From positions 10,430,500 through 10,494,499 of the forward strand of contig CM076659.1 in the NCBI GenBank assembly GCA_038496675.1: DNA of 64,000 nucleotides. The letters are read 5' to 3'. The position numbers and the translations under genes are program-made. The notes beneath the pieces were generated by a model. The model did no database searches. It was not told the DNA's origin and was given only the letters and a program-made list of their open reading frames with translations. This DNA comes from Rachycentron canadum. Taxonomy: Eukaryota > Chordata > Actinopteri > Carangiformes > Rachycentridae. How positions within the stretch are numbered: position 1 is the first letter of the stretch; the number at the start of each line of letters is the position of its first letter. Shown here in pieces: positions 1-12,276 of the stretch.

Positions 1-384
1 AAAGTTTTATCATGAAGAATGTTCCTGAAATTATACATTTCATATTTCATGACCAGAAATAGCCTCTGACTGGGCAGACAAATAAAAGACAAAGAACCAA
101 AATACCCTCTCTATTGTACAACAATTTAAACCAAAAGTAAAAAATACATGTGCTACATCAGTGATATCTTATGAACAACTATGACGTTGGAATGAAAAGC
201 TTGACCATTTTCAATGTATATTCTTTGCCATTCCCTTTTATCCCTATCTATTTCCTCCAGCTTGGATCTGTGGTTCTGTGTGATTCTCATTGCCATGACA
301 TGCTTCCTTGTTTAGTCACTCTGACTCAAGGAACACGCAGTGACAGGACGGGTGAGTGCTGCCAGTGGGCACGCATTATAAAGG

Positions 385-387
<3 letters not shown>

Positions 388-444
<57 letters not shown>
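388..444. repeat. (CA)n microsatellite
   Basis: An uninterrupted AC dinucleotide run of about 57 nt. The histidine/threonine-rich frames over it are translated repeat and not protein. Confidence 0.97.
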
Positions 445-446
<2 letters not shown>

Positions 447-1951
447 TTACAGCATGCACAGTAAATGCACTCAGAGTTAGACGTTTCATTCTCGTCTCAC
501 AGCTCTTTCAACATTTTTCTTACTGTCAGCTCCCTCTTTTCATTCCTTCAGAATATAACTGGTTTCCTGCCATTGAGGGCAGAATTCTTCATGTTTACTG
601 CCAGGCTGGGCTGGCCAGAGGTCTATAAATCATTTAAGTTTGGACAGTGTTACCAAAACAGTCAAATTTCCAAGACATCTAGGTGGAAGATCAGTGACCG
701 TGGGACCAAAGCTGGAAGAGGAAATCTTCTTCAAGAAAAGGTGGAGCATTGTTTCAGGAGAGAGCTGAGCGTGTGCCAGCCTCTGAGATGATTACTGTGC
801 TTGGATACATTATTCCTCAACAGGGTAAGACTCAAGCCAGGGATAGCCTACTGACTGAAGAGAGGATCTGGCACAAGTAGACTTAATGGATCCAGAGACT
901 GTCCATGCAGCACAAACAGTCTGCATTGTGGGCTGATTGTTACTCAGTCACTTAATGTGGTCATTTGCTGACTTGGCATACAATAAATGCCATAGAATAT
1001 GTTCTAAGACCTAAAATCTAAAAGCATGGATAGAAAATAAAGTATGCTTCTCATCTCAATCACTGATGGTTACAAACTGCAGCAGCCTGTTCATATTAAA
1101 TATGCCATGGATAATTGATGGGCTTGGACATGAAATCTGTCATGGTTCCACAAAATGTATGTGTTTGTGTGTGTGTATGCTGTGTTTGCGTGCATGCATA
1201 AATGTGTGCATGTAGTTAAGGGGGGCTGTGGCAGACCACCAGAGGGAATCAGGGCCACTGTACCAATGTCTTGCAGGCTCAGAAGAAAACACATCATCAG
1301 GAATCCTGCTCAGCAATTTCCATTGCACCTTTACCTGTAGCACCAATTACAGTATGACCGACTCATAAACTGGATGCTTTCAGGTACAACTAGCAACCAA
1401 ACACATAAAAACATAGATGCACATATTGCATTGCATGAATGTAAGCTGTCCCACGGTTGTACCAAAGTAACAGTTGCCTCCTCTAGTTAGATCATTGTTA
1501 TGATAACTAAGGCAGCTTTGTCTTCAGCATCGCATGGCGAGATCACCAAGGACACAGTGGGGGGTAAGAGGAAGCTTCTGGCCTGAGAGATGCCAGGCAT
1601 CACCAGGGGCTAAAAATACACCTGCAAGCACTGTTGATGCTGATGTTGGAGTAACTAGTTGTACAATGTGACACTAATTGAACAATACCACTTCTGTCAT
1701 GGACTCTCCACTTCTTCCATTTAGTGCTGGTTGGAGTTGCCAATCACGTTAACTGCATTTATTACTGGGATGAAGGGAGTGTGACACCAGAGAGATTGGT
1801 GTGCAAAGCTGATTTAATACGTGGCTCATTTAAAATGAAAGGACAAAGCCTTGTCAAGCTAATTCAAAAGTGTGTCAGAAGGAAAGACAGAGACACAGAG
1901 AGAGAGAGAGAGAGAGAGAGGAAGACTGTCCCTGTCCATGGTCCTGACTGC

Positions 1952-1952
<1 letters not shown>

Positions 1953-1991
<39 letters not shown>
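1953..1991. repeat. (ATC)n trinucleotide microsatellite
   Basis: About 13 perfect trinucleotide units, lying just after a (GA)n tract at about 1896-1921. Confidence 0.96.
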
Positions 1992-2439
1992 GTCTCCTGG
2001 ATATGCTCTACCTGAGTGACATTGGTTTCTGTTTCTTACATGAAAGAAACTATATATTTCTGCTAAAAAAGGGAGGGAAAAGAGCTGCAGCTCCCAGAGT
2101 GAGGGTATCAGTGCACATCACTCAGCTCACTGTGATAAACGGTGATGGAATAAAGTGAAATTGAAGCTCGTGGATGAAAAATGTTTTCTCGCGTGAACTT
2201 CTCACGGACTCTTCTCAAATTCATACTAATAAGTCAGGTCGATTTAGCTGAATGAAGGCGACATTCAGCCGAAACCATCGGGCATCGGAGGCACAGCAAG
2301 CAAAGACAATAACACCGCATTTCTCATGCTGCACTTCTTAGCAAAAACAAACAAATGGAGGATCAGAGTCATTTTCGGGTCCTGTTGATAAAAAAAAAAA
2401 AAAAAATACTAAAAACAGAGGGAAGCCAAAGAGCTCGGT

Positions 2440-2640
2440 CTCTTACCTCTGTCGCCATATTGCGGTGAGAGGGTGCAGGGTCTGTCCCGTGTTGAAAGCC
2501 GTTTGCTCGTGATGTGTGGGACAACGCGACTGTAGAGCTTGGCAGGACTGGACACACTGACGCGCGTGCACGCAGGCGAGTGCGTGACCGCGCGCGCGCC
2601 TGCGAGGGTTGCCGCGGGATGGTGAGGGGTATGCTAAGTA
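2440..2640 (-). promoter_or_regulatory. golga7b: CpG-rich promoter and 5' UTR of the golga7b-like gene
   Basis: Around 2560-2620 there is a dense cluster of CG dinucleotides (gcgcgtgcacg and ccgcgcgcgcgcc type sequence), rare elsewhere in the window. It lies 100-160 nt upstream of the minus-strand ATG at 2458. An unmethylated CpG-rich start region is typical of housekeeping and neuronal genes. No TATA box is evident. Confidence 0.5.
2447..2458 (-). CDS. golga7b: Golgin A7 family member B, first coding exon (four codons, partial gene)
   Basis: Read on the minus strand, ATG GCG ACA GAG is followed at once by a consensus donor gtaagag at 2446. The ATG has A at -3 and G at +4. The peptide M-A-T-E followed by a phase-0 intron fits the N-terminus MATEVHNLQEL that I recall for GOLGA7B. 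The head-to-head position relative to sfrp5 also matches the mammalian neighbourhood as I recall it. GOLGA7-family proteins are accessory subunits of DHHC palmitoyltransferases; the conserved cysteine-rich core would be in later exons. None were found in 1-2446, so they must lie left of the window. Four codons alone cannot prove the identity, and the context carries the call. Confidence 0.62.
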
Positions 2641-3189
2641 CATGTGAATTTCTATTAAAGCATATAGCCGAGAATAATTTGCTCTCAGTCGGTCCTCAAG
2701 GGCAGACTTTCAATGTTTTATTTAGATTAGACTTTCGTTTTGTGCTCCTTTTTTTTTTTTTTTTTTTTTTTAGGGAGCTATTCAAATTTTTATTGATTAT
2801 CAATAATTCAAATTAAGTGCCTTGGTTTCTGTTTCCATTTGTAACCACTCCTGACCAGCAACAACAACAATAACAACAACTCCTATTTCTTTGCTAAAAT
2901 GCAAAAGATGAATACCAGGGGGTTAAACATTGTTTTGTGTGTCATCAAATGTTCTGATCATATACAAACAAATGCTACATACAATGACCGTATATATTGA
3001 GGTTTAGCTCTTTGCTTAGTGCCATTATAACTTTTGTAACAGTAAGATCAAAGCTAAACTCTGATACTGCTATTGCAGTAGTGTTACACTGAAACCCTCC
3101 AGATACATAAATAGGTTAGATCAAGTCACCAGTAAGTGACAGAGGGAGTCTCCAGGGGAATTTTACACTGAATTAGTTACTTTGTGCTC

Positions 3190-3260
3190 CATAAAGTGCC
3201 TTGAGATAATGCATGTTATGATTTGATGTGATATTAAAAAAAATGTATTGAACTGAATTT
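3190..3260 (+). mobile_element. 3' tail relic of a fish LINE or SINE
   Basis: The stretch begins aaagtgccttgagataatg and ends in a degraded AT-rich run followed by tgtattgaactgaa. This resembles the recurrent 3' tail of many fish non-LTR elements, where a CCTTGAG block precedes a short A-rich repeat. No coding portion is attached, so it is a solitary, heavily decayed tail. Confidence 0.45.
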
Positions 3261-3297
3261 GTTGTTAAGAATCATACCCTTGTTTACTCTAGTTGAA

Positions 3298-3370
3298 GCC
3301 TGTTTTGTTTTAGTTTATTCGATTTTAGGCCTGTTTTGTTTTAGTTTATTCGATTTTAAGCCTGTTTTCA
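3298..3370. repeat. 31-bp tandem repeat, about 2.3 copies
   Basis: Copies beginning gcctgttttg start at 3298, 3329 and 3360. The first two are near identical over 31 bp and the third is partial. Confidence 0.9.
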
Positions 3371-5025
3371 TTGTTAGGCAAAGCTCTGTAGTCATCCAGC
3401 AAAGTTATTGTAGCCAACACTGCTGTCTGTTAGAAGCAGGTTGGTTCTGGTGCAATGTGGCCATGCCCTCGTGACTCACACTGTAGCCTGTATGTTTAAT
3501 GCACCATTAGAAAGTGCTCATATTAAACATTTATCAGAGCTCACTTGAATGCACTATATTGCACTTTTTTTCCTCTCAAGAATAGCAAATTCTTCCAGAC
3601 AATGAACAGGTCAGGGTTGAATTTTTTACAAGGTTGATTTAAAATTCAAAAATATGACTATAAATGTGGCAGCTAGATAAAGGCTTGCATTTTTGTGCCT
3701 AGGGAAAGGAAAATGTTTTTGATTAGATAAAAGGGACTTGAATGAAAGATAGTGAGTAAGAGCACATCGATGAAGCTATTTTTGGTATTTTTCCTTTTCT
3801 AGTCTGACATCACCGGTCATGATGTGTGCTGAAATTAGTCTATTTTCCTGTCACTACAACACATTCCTCTGAGATATGCATAGATCCCAATTCTGGTGGA
3901 GACACTCACAGGCATGTAAACACGCACAAATATATTCACAAAGACATTACAGCATCCAGCTCCTATGAATGGAAACAATCTAAAAATAAGATGGAGAAGC
4001 TTTAACAAAATGAAAATTATGCAGAACTAATATTATTTGCCAGGATCCTGCTGCTTGCTCCAGATTGCTTGAAAAGATGCGTATCTAATCACACACTGGC
4101 ACAGATCCCTTTGGGGTGCGTATTTATATTCACATTCACATGTTTTTATATGCATGTGGATTTGTGTGAGTGTGTGAATTCCCCATTGAACATCCTGTAT
4201 TTTCTCCTCAAGGCTTTCAGTTACGCACATACACATATACAGTACACACTCATCACATCACATGAACTGGAGCCTTAGGAATCTATTAGTTAGATATGTT
4301 ATAACTCATTAGTAGTGCTCTTTATACTGTATGTGCACAATGTGTAGGTAGTGGAACTCCATACGATTTCTAGCAGCCATGAGACACTGATGCTCATTAC
4401 ATGCCAGAAAATAAAACGTTTGGATCGATGCTGAACAGGTAGACTTGATGTTTTATGAGCAGTGAGACAAACCCAAACCCAAAAAGAACATCAACTGGTG
4501 TTTCTGATCTGATGCCCCTCACAGCAATACTGTGTCTGTGGTCAATGCCTCCCAAAAACATTAGTAATGAAAATAAAAGGTCTGTTTTGATATCCATAAG
4601 AAGATATATTTGTGGTTTTAAGCACCAAAAACCTCTCCTCTCTCTCAGGCTTCTCCCTGGAGCTCTAGCAACAACAGGTTGGTCCTCTTCTCTGATTGGC
4701 TGACTGTTTGCTGATGCACTGCCAGGCAAACCACAGGTGACGGATTGCAAATACACATGGTGATGATCAGTCAGCACTGAAGTGAGTTGAACAGATGGTC
4801 AAATTCAGGCTAAAATGGTTGGGCTGGATTTGGTGTGGAGAAATACACCAGAGAATTGGGCTTGATTTCAGTGCAACCCCCTGGATCATCTGGCAGCATT
4901 AGGGTGGCCGTCTGCTGTGTTGCAACATCCATGCAGGAGTGGTGGAGCCTGTTGCCCCTGCCTCCAGCTCCCTCTGCTTTGCTGCTAGACTTTACACACT
5001 GGTACAGTGCAAATGTGTAACGCAG

Positions 5026-5040
5026 CCAGCAGGGGGAGCA
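5026..5040 (+). promoter_or_regulatory. CTCF-like motif
   Basis: CCAGCAGGGGGAGCA matches the vertebrate CTCF core (CCASYAGRKGGCRSY) at 14 of 15 positions. Motif match only; occupancy is unknown. Confidence 0.35.
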
Positions 5041-5429
5041 TGTGTGGCCCATCGTCCAAGATCACTGGAGACATCAAGAAGATGGGTGATCGGGCAGCTG
5101 GGACAGCAACATGGGAATTTGGCAATTGGATTATGAGGAGAAGGAGTATACTACCCTTCTGACCTTGAAGAAATTTGAATGGGATTGATTGGGACTGCAG
5201 ACCACAGACTGTTGGAGGTGTTAAATTGAATGCACACATGGAACATCTTCTGGTTGCGGGACAATGGCGTATATGTCGACCCATCTGTTTACCTCAACAT
5301 CCTGCATTCAAGATTTGTTAGGATATGATGTCCTCCTGCAGACAAGATTCACAACTCACATGACAACTATAACCTGTATATTTTGCCATTGGGGTCATAC
5401 ACAAGTCAACATTTGTAGGACCTGACATG

Positions 5430-5690
5430 ACTTTGACCATATTTACCAGTATTTGTTTAGCCTTAGCTGTACTCAGCTTAGCTTACTAACACACTGCCGT
5501 CAAACTGTAACCATGCTTAACAACTTGATGTTAATGTGTGAGTTTGTTTTCATGCCTCAGGTTAGCATGGTAACATGCACAAGTTCAGCCTGTTCTCATG
5601 CTTATGTTAGCATTATGGTAAGCTATGTTAGCAGTAATCTCAAAGGAGATGAAGCGGACATGATAACAATCATTAAATCTCAAGGTGTCC
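5430..5690. repeat. Probable dispersed fish repeat rich in TTAGCAT-type words
   Basis: The stretch has repeated gttagcat, ttagcc and agcttagctt words and a ggtagcatggtaacatgc-like block. This is a texture I recognise from high-copy teleost repeats of uncertain class. The boundaries are approximate and no terminal repeats were identified. Confidence 0.35.
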
Positions 5691-5821
5691 TGTCATCAAC
5701 AAATGAAAACTAATAATTTACAGTGGACCAAAGTGTTGAACCAACAGGCTGACATCACAAAAAGTATATTATAGGTCAGTGGTATAGGCAGCCGAGGTCT
5801 GTGGTGAAGTTGTGTGTCAGC

Positions 5822-5826
<5 letters not shown>

Positions 5827-5871
<45 letters not shown>
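5827..5871. repeat. (TG)n microsatellite
   Basis: A perfect TG run of about 45 nt; the cysteine/valine frame across it is not a gene. Confidence 0.97.
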
Positions 5872-5873
<2 letters not shown>

Positions 5874-7173
5874 GGTTGTCACAGATGTTTATATTTGGTT
5901 TAAGATTGACACAGAAATGTTTATTTAGTTATATGTCAACTGAGATAGGAATGATACTGGGACTAGGTTTTGTGTTGACTGTCCTCTGGGTTTCCAACGG
6001 ATGTAAACCCACTGAAGAAAATTACTGGGTTGTTACAGTCAAACTTCCATCATGGCTGAACAAATGCATTCCTATTCATATTGAGAACGTAATGAAAGAA
6101 GATGCCTTCATATTACATCTCAGTCTGGTCTTCCAGTGTGTCTGAGTCAGTGCTTCAGCAGAAAATAATAACTTTGCCGCAGCCTTAAATTATCATAATG
6201 ACCCATAGCATTGTACACACACACATACATACACACACACACACACAGGCTTTTTCACATCCCTTACTTCATGAAATATTTATTCCAGCAAAATATTCTC
6301 GGTTTTAACTTCACTCCAAAACCGCCAGTTTGCATTTGAAGCCTGTGCCGTGAAGTGTTGTCAATGGTGATATTGACCCTGCAATGAGAGAGAAAAAAAG
6401 AACTAAAGAAAACATTGAATATTACTGTGGTTTCTTTGCCTTCATGTCCTCAGACATGCAGTGTTAAGGTAGCATTAAGCTTTTTGTCAGGGTGTCTTGG
6501 TTAACGTGGTTTTGACTTGTCAGATTAATCAAATCATCACCTGCGCTGTGGCGTCAAACCCACCTGAACAGTTTTTGCACTTCATAAAACATTGTTCAGG
6601 CATTTTACTGAGGATAGACAAAAATTAAAATCTTTACAGTATCTCTATGGTATATGGTAATAACTATTTGCATTTTTTTTAGCTTTTGATTTCAGTTAGA
6701 TTCTCATTAAACTGAAACAAATAAAAAAGGTTTTAAAATATTTCTTGTAATAACTTTTTTCTTTAAACCTATATTTCAGAGCTATGTTTTTGTGTGCCAG
6801 AAGCTTTTATGAATAAATCTACATGACCTCATTAATATATTTGGATATTATATTTCTGTTCACTGTCAGTATCAGTTTTGATACTGTTGTTTGTGACCAT
6901 GGTGAAAGACAGATTGCAGATATCGCAGCCCCTCACAATGAACCTAGTGGAGACATTGAGACAGTTGGTGGTCTGAGTTTGATTACCCTGCTCCTACAGT
7001 GTGTAATGCATGTGTGAAAAAGTCTGCGTGTCTTTCAATATTTCTGAATGTTTGTGTGTGGAAAAAGTTTTGGATTGGATATTCATTGACAATTACACTG
7101 TGATCTCTAACTGAAATCTGTTTGTTTGTAAGTTTGGCTGTTGTCATGACAAGTCTGGTCTTCTTTTGCAGCT

Positions 7174-7214
7174 TTGTGTGTGTGAGTGTGTGTGAGTGTG
7201 TGTGAGTGTGTGTG
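7174..7214. repeat. 10-bp-period TG/GA minisatellite
   Basis: About four units of tgtgtgtgag-type sequence in tandem, a higher-order repeat grown from a TG microsatellite. Confidence 0.85.
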
Positions 7215-8796
7215 ACTGGGCTGTCCTGGAATGCTGACCTGTCCCCCTTCTTGGCAGTCAAATCAGAGCTGAAAACTATTCGAGCAGATTGTATTTCCTG
7301 GGAGGTTTGGGTTCCTGGAGCAGACAGTCTAAATTATCCTCTGCTGGTGAGATCTGAGCACTGGAGCAGATTTGTTTATGTAGTGCAGCTTTCATGTGTC
7401 TTACAGTGACATCAGCTTCTATGTTTGCATGCACATGCTACCTGTACGAGGGAGTGATGCATGAGATTTGTGTTCATGCATGCCGTGTTTTCAATCTCCA
7501 GTTCGTCTGGGCATTGTGCCATAGCAAACACCCTTCTCCTATTGACTTAACCACAAGTTGAGAATCTCACACACACAAATACACAGATACTGTCAGAGGA
7601 GCTCATTGAAAGAGATCTTGTTCTCTTCCAACATGACAGGAAATGAGAACTCTCAAACCAAAAAAACATATTAAATTGGAATCTTTAAAAGCAAATAAAC
7701 ATCTCCTCAAATGCCTTCCAACATTTTGGATACCAAAGGAGAACTAAATAAAACTCCACAAGTCATCTTTTTCAGCATTTGGGACTGTCTGCATTTGGGA
7801 CTGTCTGCCATACATGCTCCATCTTTCATGGGTACAGGCTGGATTGCCTGGTGTCTGTATGGCCTTTCAACAGCTGGCCTGGTCCAGGAGAAATGTTGAT
7901 CTGTCCCTCTTTCTGGCAATCTAATCTGAAAGACTTTTCATTTTAGAGCCAGAGGATGTTCCTGTATTTGATATCAAGGCTGGCTAGTTAAATGATGAAA
8001 TGTTAAATGAAATTTGATTCACACATTGCAACAGGAGCAAACCTCTGAGTGGAAATGAGAGAAAGAGAAGAATTTGGAAGAAAGTGATCTGTTCATACTG
8101 ACTGAAGAACCATATACACAGTTGCAAAGAAAAGTTAAAGAAAGGAGTTGATGAAAAGGATGAATGAATGGCAAGAAAGAAAGGGGCTATTGCAGGATAT
8201 TTTAAAGAGAAAGGGGGGTGAACACCCACAGAGAGGAAGACCTATGTTTAACAGTTACACAAAACTGAAACAGTGAGTGCTTCTTTGTTCTTACTGAGAA
8301 ATAACAGAGACCAGTTGGCTGCAGTGAAGGTAGATAAATCAAAGAGGCCAATGACTCTGTGTGTTGCCTATTATGTCCTCTATGGGCCATGATGAAAAAC
8401 TTCCTCTTTGTAATCCACATATTATTTCATGGCTGTTGTCCAAATAACAGCTGAGAAAGTCAAGGGAGAAAAAAGAAATCACTCACAGGCATGAAAGGGA
8501 CAATACCAACTGAACTGTATATTAATCCAGCTGTGTAGAGATATGTGCCAGGCTAAAAATATTACAATGCATTTGAATAGGACAGCTGGAACGGCAGAGT
8601 GACGCGCCAGAAGCAAAACAGATCTTCTTCTAATAAATTTCAGATCAAGAGAGAGACATCAGCAGGATTTAGTTCCTCTGAGCTATCAGAGGCAGGGGTT
8701 GCGAGGAAGAAGAAAAAAAAAGGGGGGGGGGATAAAAACAGAAATATAGAGAGACAGAGAGGATGTGATTTGTGTTAACGTAATCCCTTGTGAGCG

Positions 8797-8806
8797 ACAA
8801 TATTGT
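8797..8806. promoter_or_regulatory. Palindromic SOX-type site
   Basis: ACAATATTGT is a perfect inverted pair of SOX half-sites, followed by a GTTAAT motif. It lies in non-repetitive sequence between the two genes. The function is inferred from motif only. Confidence 0.25.
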
Positions 8807-11800
8807 TAATTTACCGCTGAGGAAGATAACTTGCAAGAAATGAAATTCCCCTGCCAGTTTGCGGCTCCAGAAAGATTTGACATTATGAACATTTTGCAGG
8901 AATACAGAGTAGATTAAGAGTAAAAATGACGCTGATTTGAATGCCTTTCTCATAAATTGACCTCAGTTATACGCATAGAAATATTACTGTAGCGCCTGTT
9001 ACTCACTGCACCATGAAGACATGATTTATAAGACTGGCATTCATTCTTTAATAATGACAAATGACAAGCAACGGTTATGGCTCTATATTTTGATAGAGAC
9101 TGACACAAGCACTTCATCTTGCTCCTACTTCATATAGCCACCTATTGTATTCTTGCAGTCCCATTAGAATGATGTCTCACAGGCTTTTCACTGTCTTACA
9201 GAATAATAATATTCGCACTGTATGCTGTGGTGACAACTGTGGTCCTTCAGTATACCCACTGCCAGAGGGAAGGAGACAAATGAGATGAGCCAACAGATTC
9301 TTGCCTAGATCGCTCGTATGCACACTGCTGCACTGCCATATAAAGACATATTCAGCTTTGTTTAAAGAGACACACAAAGAGAAAAGCTGTCCCTCCCTGC
9401 TGAAACATTGTTTACATGCTAGTGTTGGCTCATTGTCATTTGATGCCTATGTTTGTCCAGCTTTAATCTAGAGCTTTGTATAATTATGAAGCTAGATTTG
9501 TAAACACAATCAGTAAAACCCCAAGTCCACAAAGCTTGTTGTTTTTCTTCCACTTTATCTGCAGAGATGATACAATTTTTTATTTTCTCCCGTGACTCTG
9601 CAGCTCTATAAAATGGTCCACAGGTCTCTGTGCTGCTGCAGGTCAGAGATGGACACATGTGGAAAGGCTTTATAATAGCCGCTCCACTGAGGCACACATA
9701 GCTTTCCACTGAGCTAGTGGAACTCACAGTATGCTTACATACGTATATGTCTGCTTTGTTGCCATGGTTTCACTCACCTTAGTACCTGCCACTGTACCAA
9801 AAGTACCAAAAATAAAACTTATTACAGAGGCATAGAGGATACTTTCCTTTAAAAATAGCTCCTATTCCAGTGGAAACTTATAATGAATAATCAGTGAGCT
9901 AAACAATCACTCTGGTGTTGCTCTGCCACTGTACATGTGCTGTATTTCTGTCCTGTTGTCTATTATGTCACACCATTTTCAGCAGTGTTTGATTTGAGCC
10001 CTTAAAACTAAAATAAATGCTTTGTGTCTGAGCTGTCCTTGCTCATGTCATGATGTTTGATCAAATGCGAAAACCAACGTCCCTCAGAGTCACGCATCAA
10101 AGCTACAGTGCGTGATTATTAAGCAGCGGCCATGAGATCACAAATAGCCATATTAATGGACATAAAACAATGATGTGATTTCATGCTTTGGTTGGGCGAT
10201 TCCTAAGCTTGTCTGTGCTAATTGAGGCATCATCTGAACTGAAGCTTTTTTTGCTTTCTGCTTGGATGATGTCAGCTAAATCTGTTTCTTATTTACAGAG
10301 CTGTGCAATCTGAAGAAGCTGTTGTTTTCAAATTGGTCAGATTGGATTGTTTTGAATCTCTGTGCCGTTTGTTCTGGATCAGAGAACTAAGATCATAAAT
10401 TTCAAGAAACAAAACAAATAATATATGTGACGAAAGATTTGTGAAACTCAGCCCAACAAAATAAGAGCTTGTTATACTGTATCAATATGATTTTTTTTTC
10501 TTTTCTAAACAATGACTTAACAGATTCAAACCAGATATAAATAATTTTCATGGAGCTAAAACTGGATTTCTATGCCAAGGCCACATCCATGATTTTCCAC
10601 CTGCTGGTATTAATCCAGATTCTGCTCTGTATTGATTATCATGGGAGGAGGTGAGTAAATTATGCATACATGCACCCACACGCACACACTGACACACACA
10701 CGCAAAATAATATGCATGCAGTTCTACTGACAGTGAGGTGAAAATATGATAGGAAAAAAAGGGCCTCATTCCAATAATGAGAGGGTCCTGCCAGGAGGCA
10801 GATGACGCTGCATTAGTCTTCAACGCCAGGAAGGAGAGATGGGGGAGAGAGAGAAAAAGAGAGAAGACTCTGTTCTTCTTACATAACAGGTGATTTTAAG
10901 CATACCAGGACTCCATCATGTCCACTGCATGTTGAATAAATACTGGGGTGAGCAGAGGATACTAAAACTGAAATAAAAGAGTTCTCACTCAGTGGATGAC
11001 AGTCATGGCTTTTAAGTGTTTTGTGTACATAGAGCTCCTGTCCTAGTAGGTGCTCTGAAAATATTGGCAGCACGCACAGCACACTGTGAGACACCAGATA
11101 CAAAAGGTTGACTTGTTAAACATACAGAATTTATGAGCTTTCAGGACTTTGCACAGTAAAGCCCTGTCAGTGATAGTGACAGCAACAAGCATGAAAGCTG
11201 TTGGATTGAGCCCCATGATAGAGTGTTCTGTAATGTAGTGGGGTGTAATGATACCACCACCAGCAGCCGACCTACTGAGAGAAGAAAAATGAGCCTGTCA
11301 GGGGAAAGAAAAGAAAAAGACAGAGGAAAAAAAAGTTCTGATGTGCTGTTTGGCTGTAAGTCTGCTTTTCGCAGCCAAGTCTCCGCACAGATTAAAATGC
11401 ACTTATTCCATCAAACACCCAGCGAAGCCGTCTGCCATTTATCTGGCTGCTATTTGTTTACAGGGTGGGGGGATCCAGGTCTTTTTGAGAGAGGACCATG
11501 GCGAGGAGTTGTGGCATGTATGCAACAAGAAACACCAGGTGTACAGCTGGTAGACCAGGAGACACATTTTATTACTGTCATGGTAATGTTACTCAACTTT
11601 CGCAAAATGAGCCTCATAATGCCAAGTAATCACTTTCCAGTGAAACAGACTAATGCACGTCTCCTACATTAAATCAGACAGTAACGCTGCTCTCACTCTC
11701 ACCATATGAAAATGACTGTAATCATAAATGAAAGTGAGGGTTCAGGCCATGTGCCAAGTGTGCCTTGTTGTAGCCCACAGTGAGAGCAGAATTTCAGGCT

Positions 11801-12260
11801 GTTGGGAAGCTTATTTCTTGCTGTGGCTGAAGTACAGAACAGGCCGGTGGAGTTTATAGTGGAGAGCGAGATGAAGCCAGCCAGTTTCCTGCCTTCAGAT
11901 GGCAGAGCAGATGGCAGAGTCCTGAGGGCCAATACTCCAGCCTGTCATCCAACTCCCCATCAACAGCACACACTTCCTCAACATTTAGCAGTAGCAGGTA
12001 TGACCTAGCACTGTTTACATACAGAACAAAGTGTTTTCTGATTAAAAATACATACACACTGAACACTTACAGTACTGCTCAAGGTCCATCTGCTTCATAA
12101 GGCATTAGGCATGATCGTACAGTCTGGAAGGTTTAGGTAAATCCCTTCTACTATTACAGAGGATCATGATCATTTTACATTGTAAGAAAGAGCAGGACTT
12201 CAGATGCAGAGTCCTGGACAGCAGGACAGGTCAGCCAGAGGCCAAAGATCAACTGTGCCA

Positions 12261-12276
12261 ACTGCACCCTCTAGTG
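12261..12276 (-). promoter_or_regulatory. CTCF-like motif
   Basis: The minus strand reads CCACTAGAGGGTGCAG, a close match to the vertebrate CTCF core with two mismatches in 15. Confidence 0.3.

Larger units (their letters stand above)
1..2446 (-). other. Inferred golga7b intron 1 (part) with microsatellites
   Basis: If the minus-strand four-codon exon is golga7b, this stretch is the start of its first intron. It holds a (CA)n array at 388-444, a (GA)n tract at about 1896-1921, an (ATC)n array at 1953-1991 and a poly(A) run at 2390-2406. Read on the minus strand, I saw no segment resembling the family's conserved second exon. Confidence 0.5.
2640..8500. other. Intergenic DNA, golga7b-proximal
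   Basis: No gene seen. The stretch contains poly(T) at about 2751-2772, a 31-bp tandem repeat at 3298-3370, a LINE/SINE-like 3' tail at 3190-3260, a CTCF-like motif at 5026-5040, a TTAGCAT-type dispersed repeat at about 5430-5690, a (TG)n array at 5827-5871 and a 10-bp-period TG repeat at 7174-7214. Confidence 0.6.

Noticed and set aside
1..2446. Further golga7b exons on the minus strand
   Set aside because: Looked for the conserved second-exon motif and found nothing resembling it; it must lie outside the window if the gene call is right.
11223..11672. 149-codon plus-strand frame
   Set aside because: Low-quality composition, no recognised motif, no splice sites or conserved pattern; consistent with chance.
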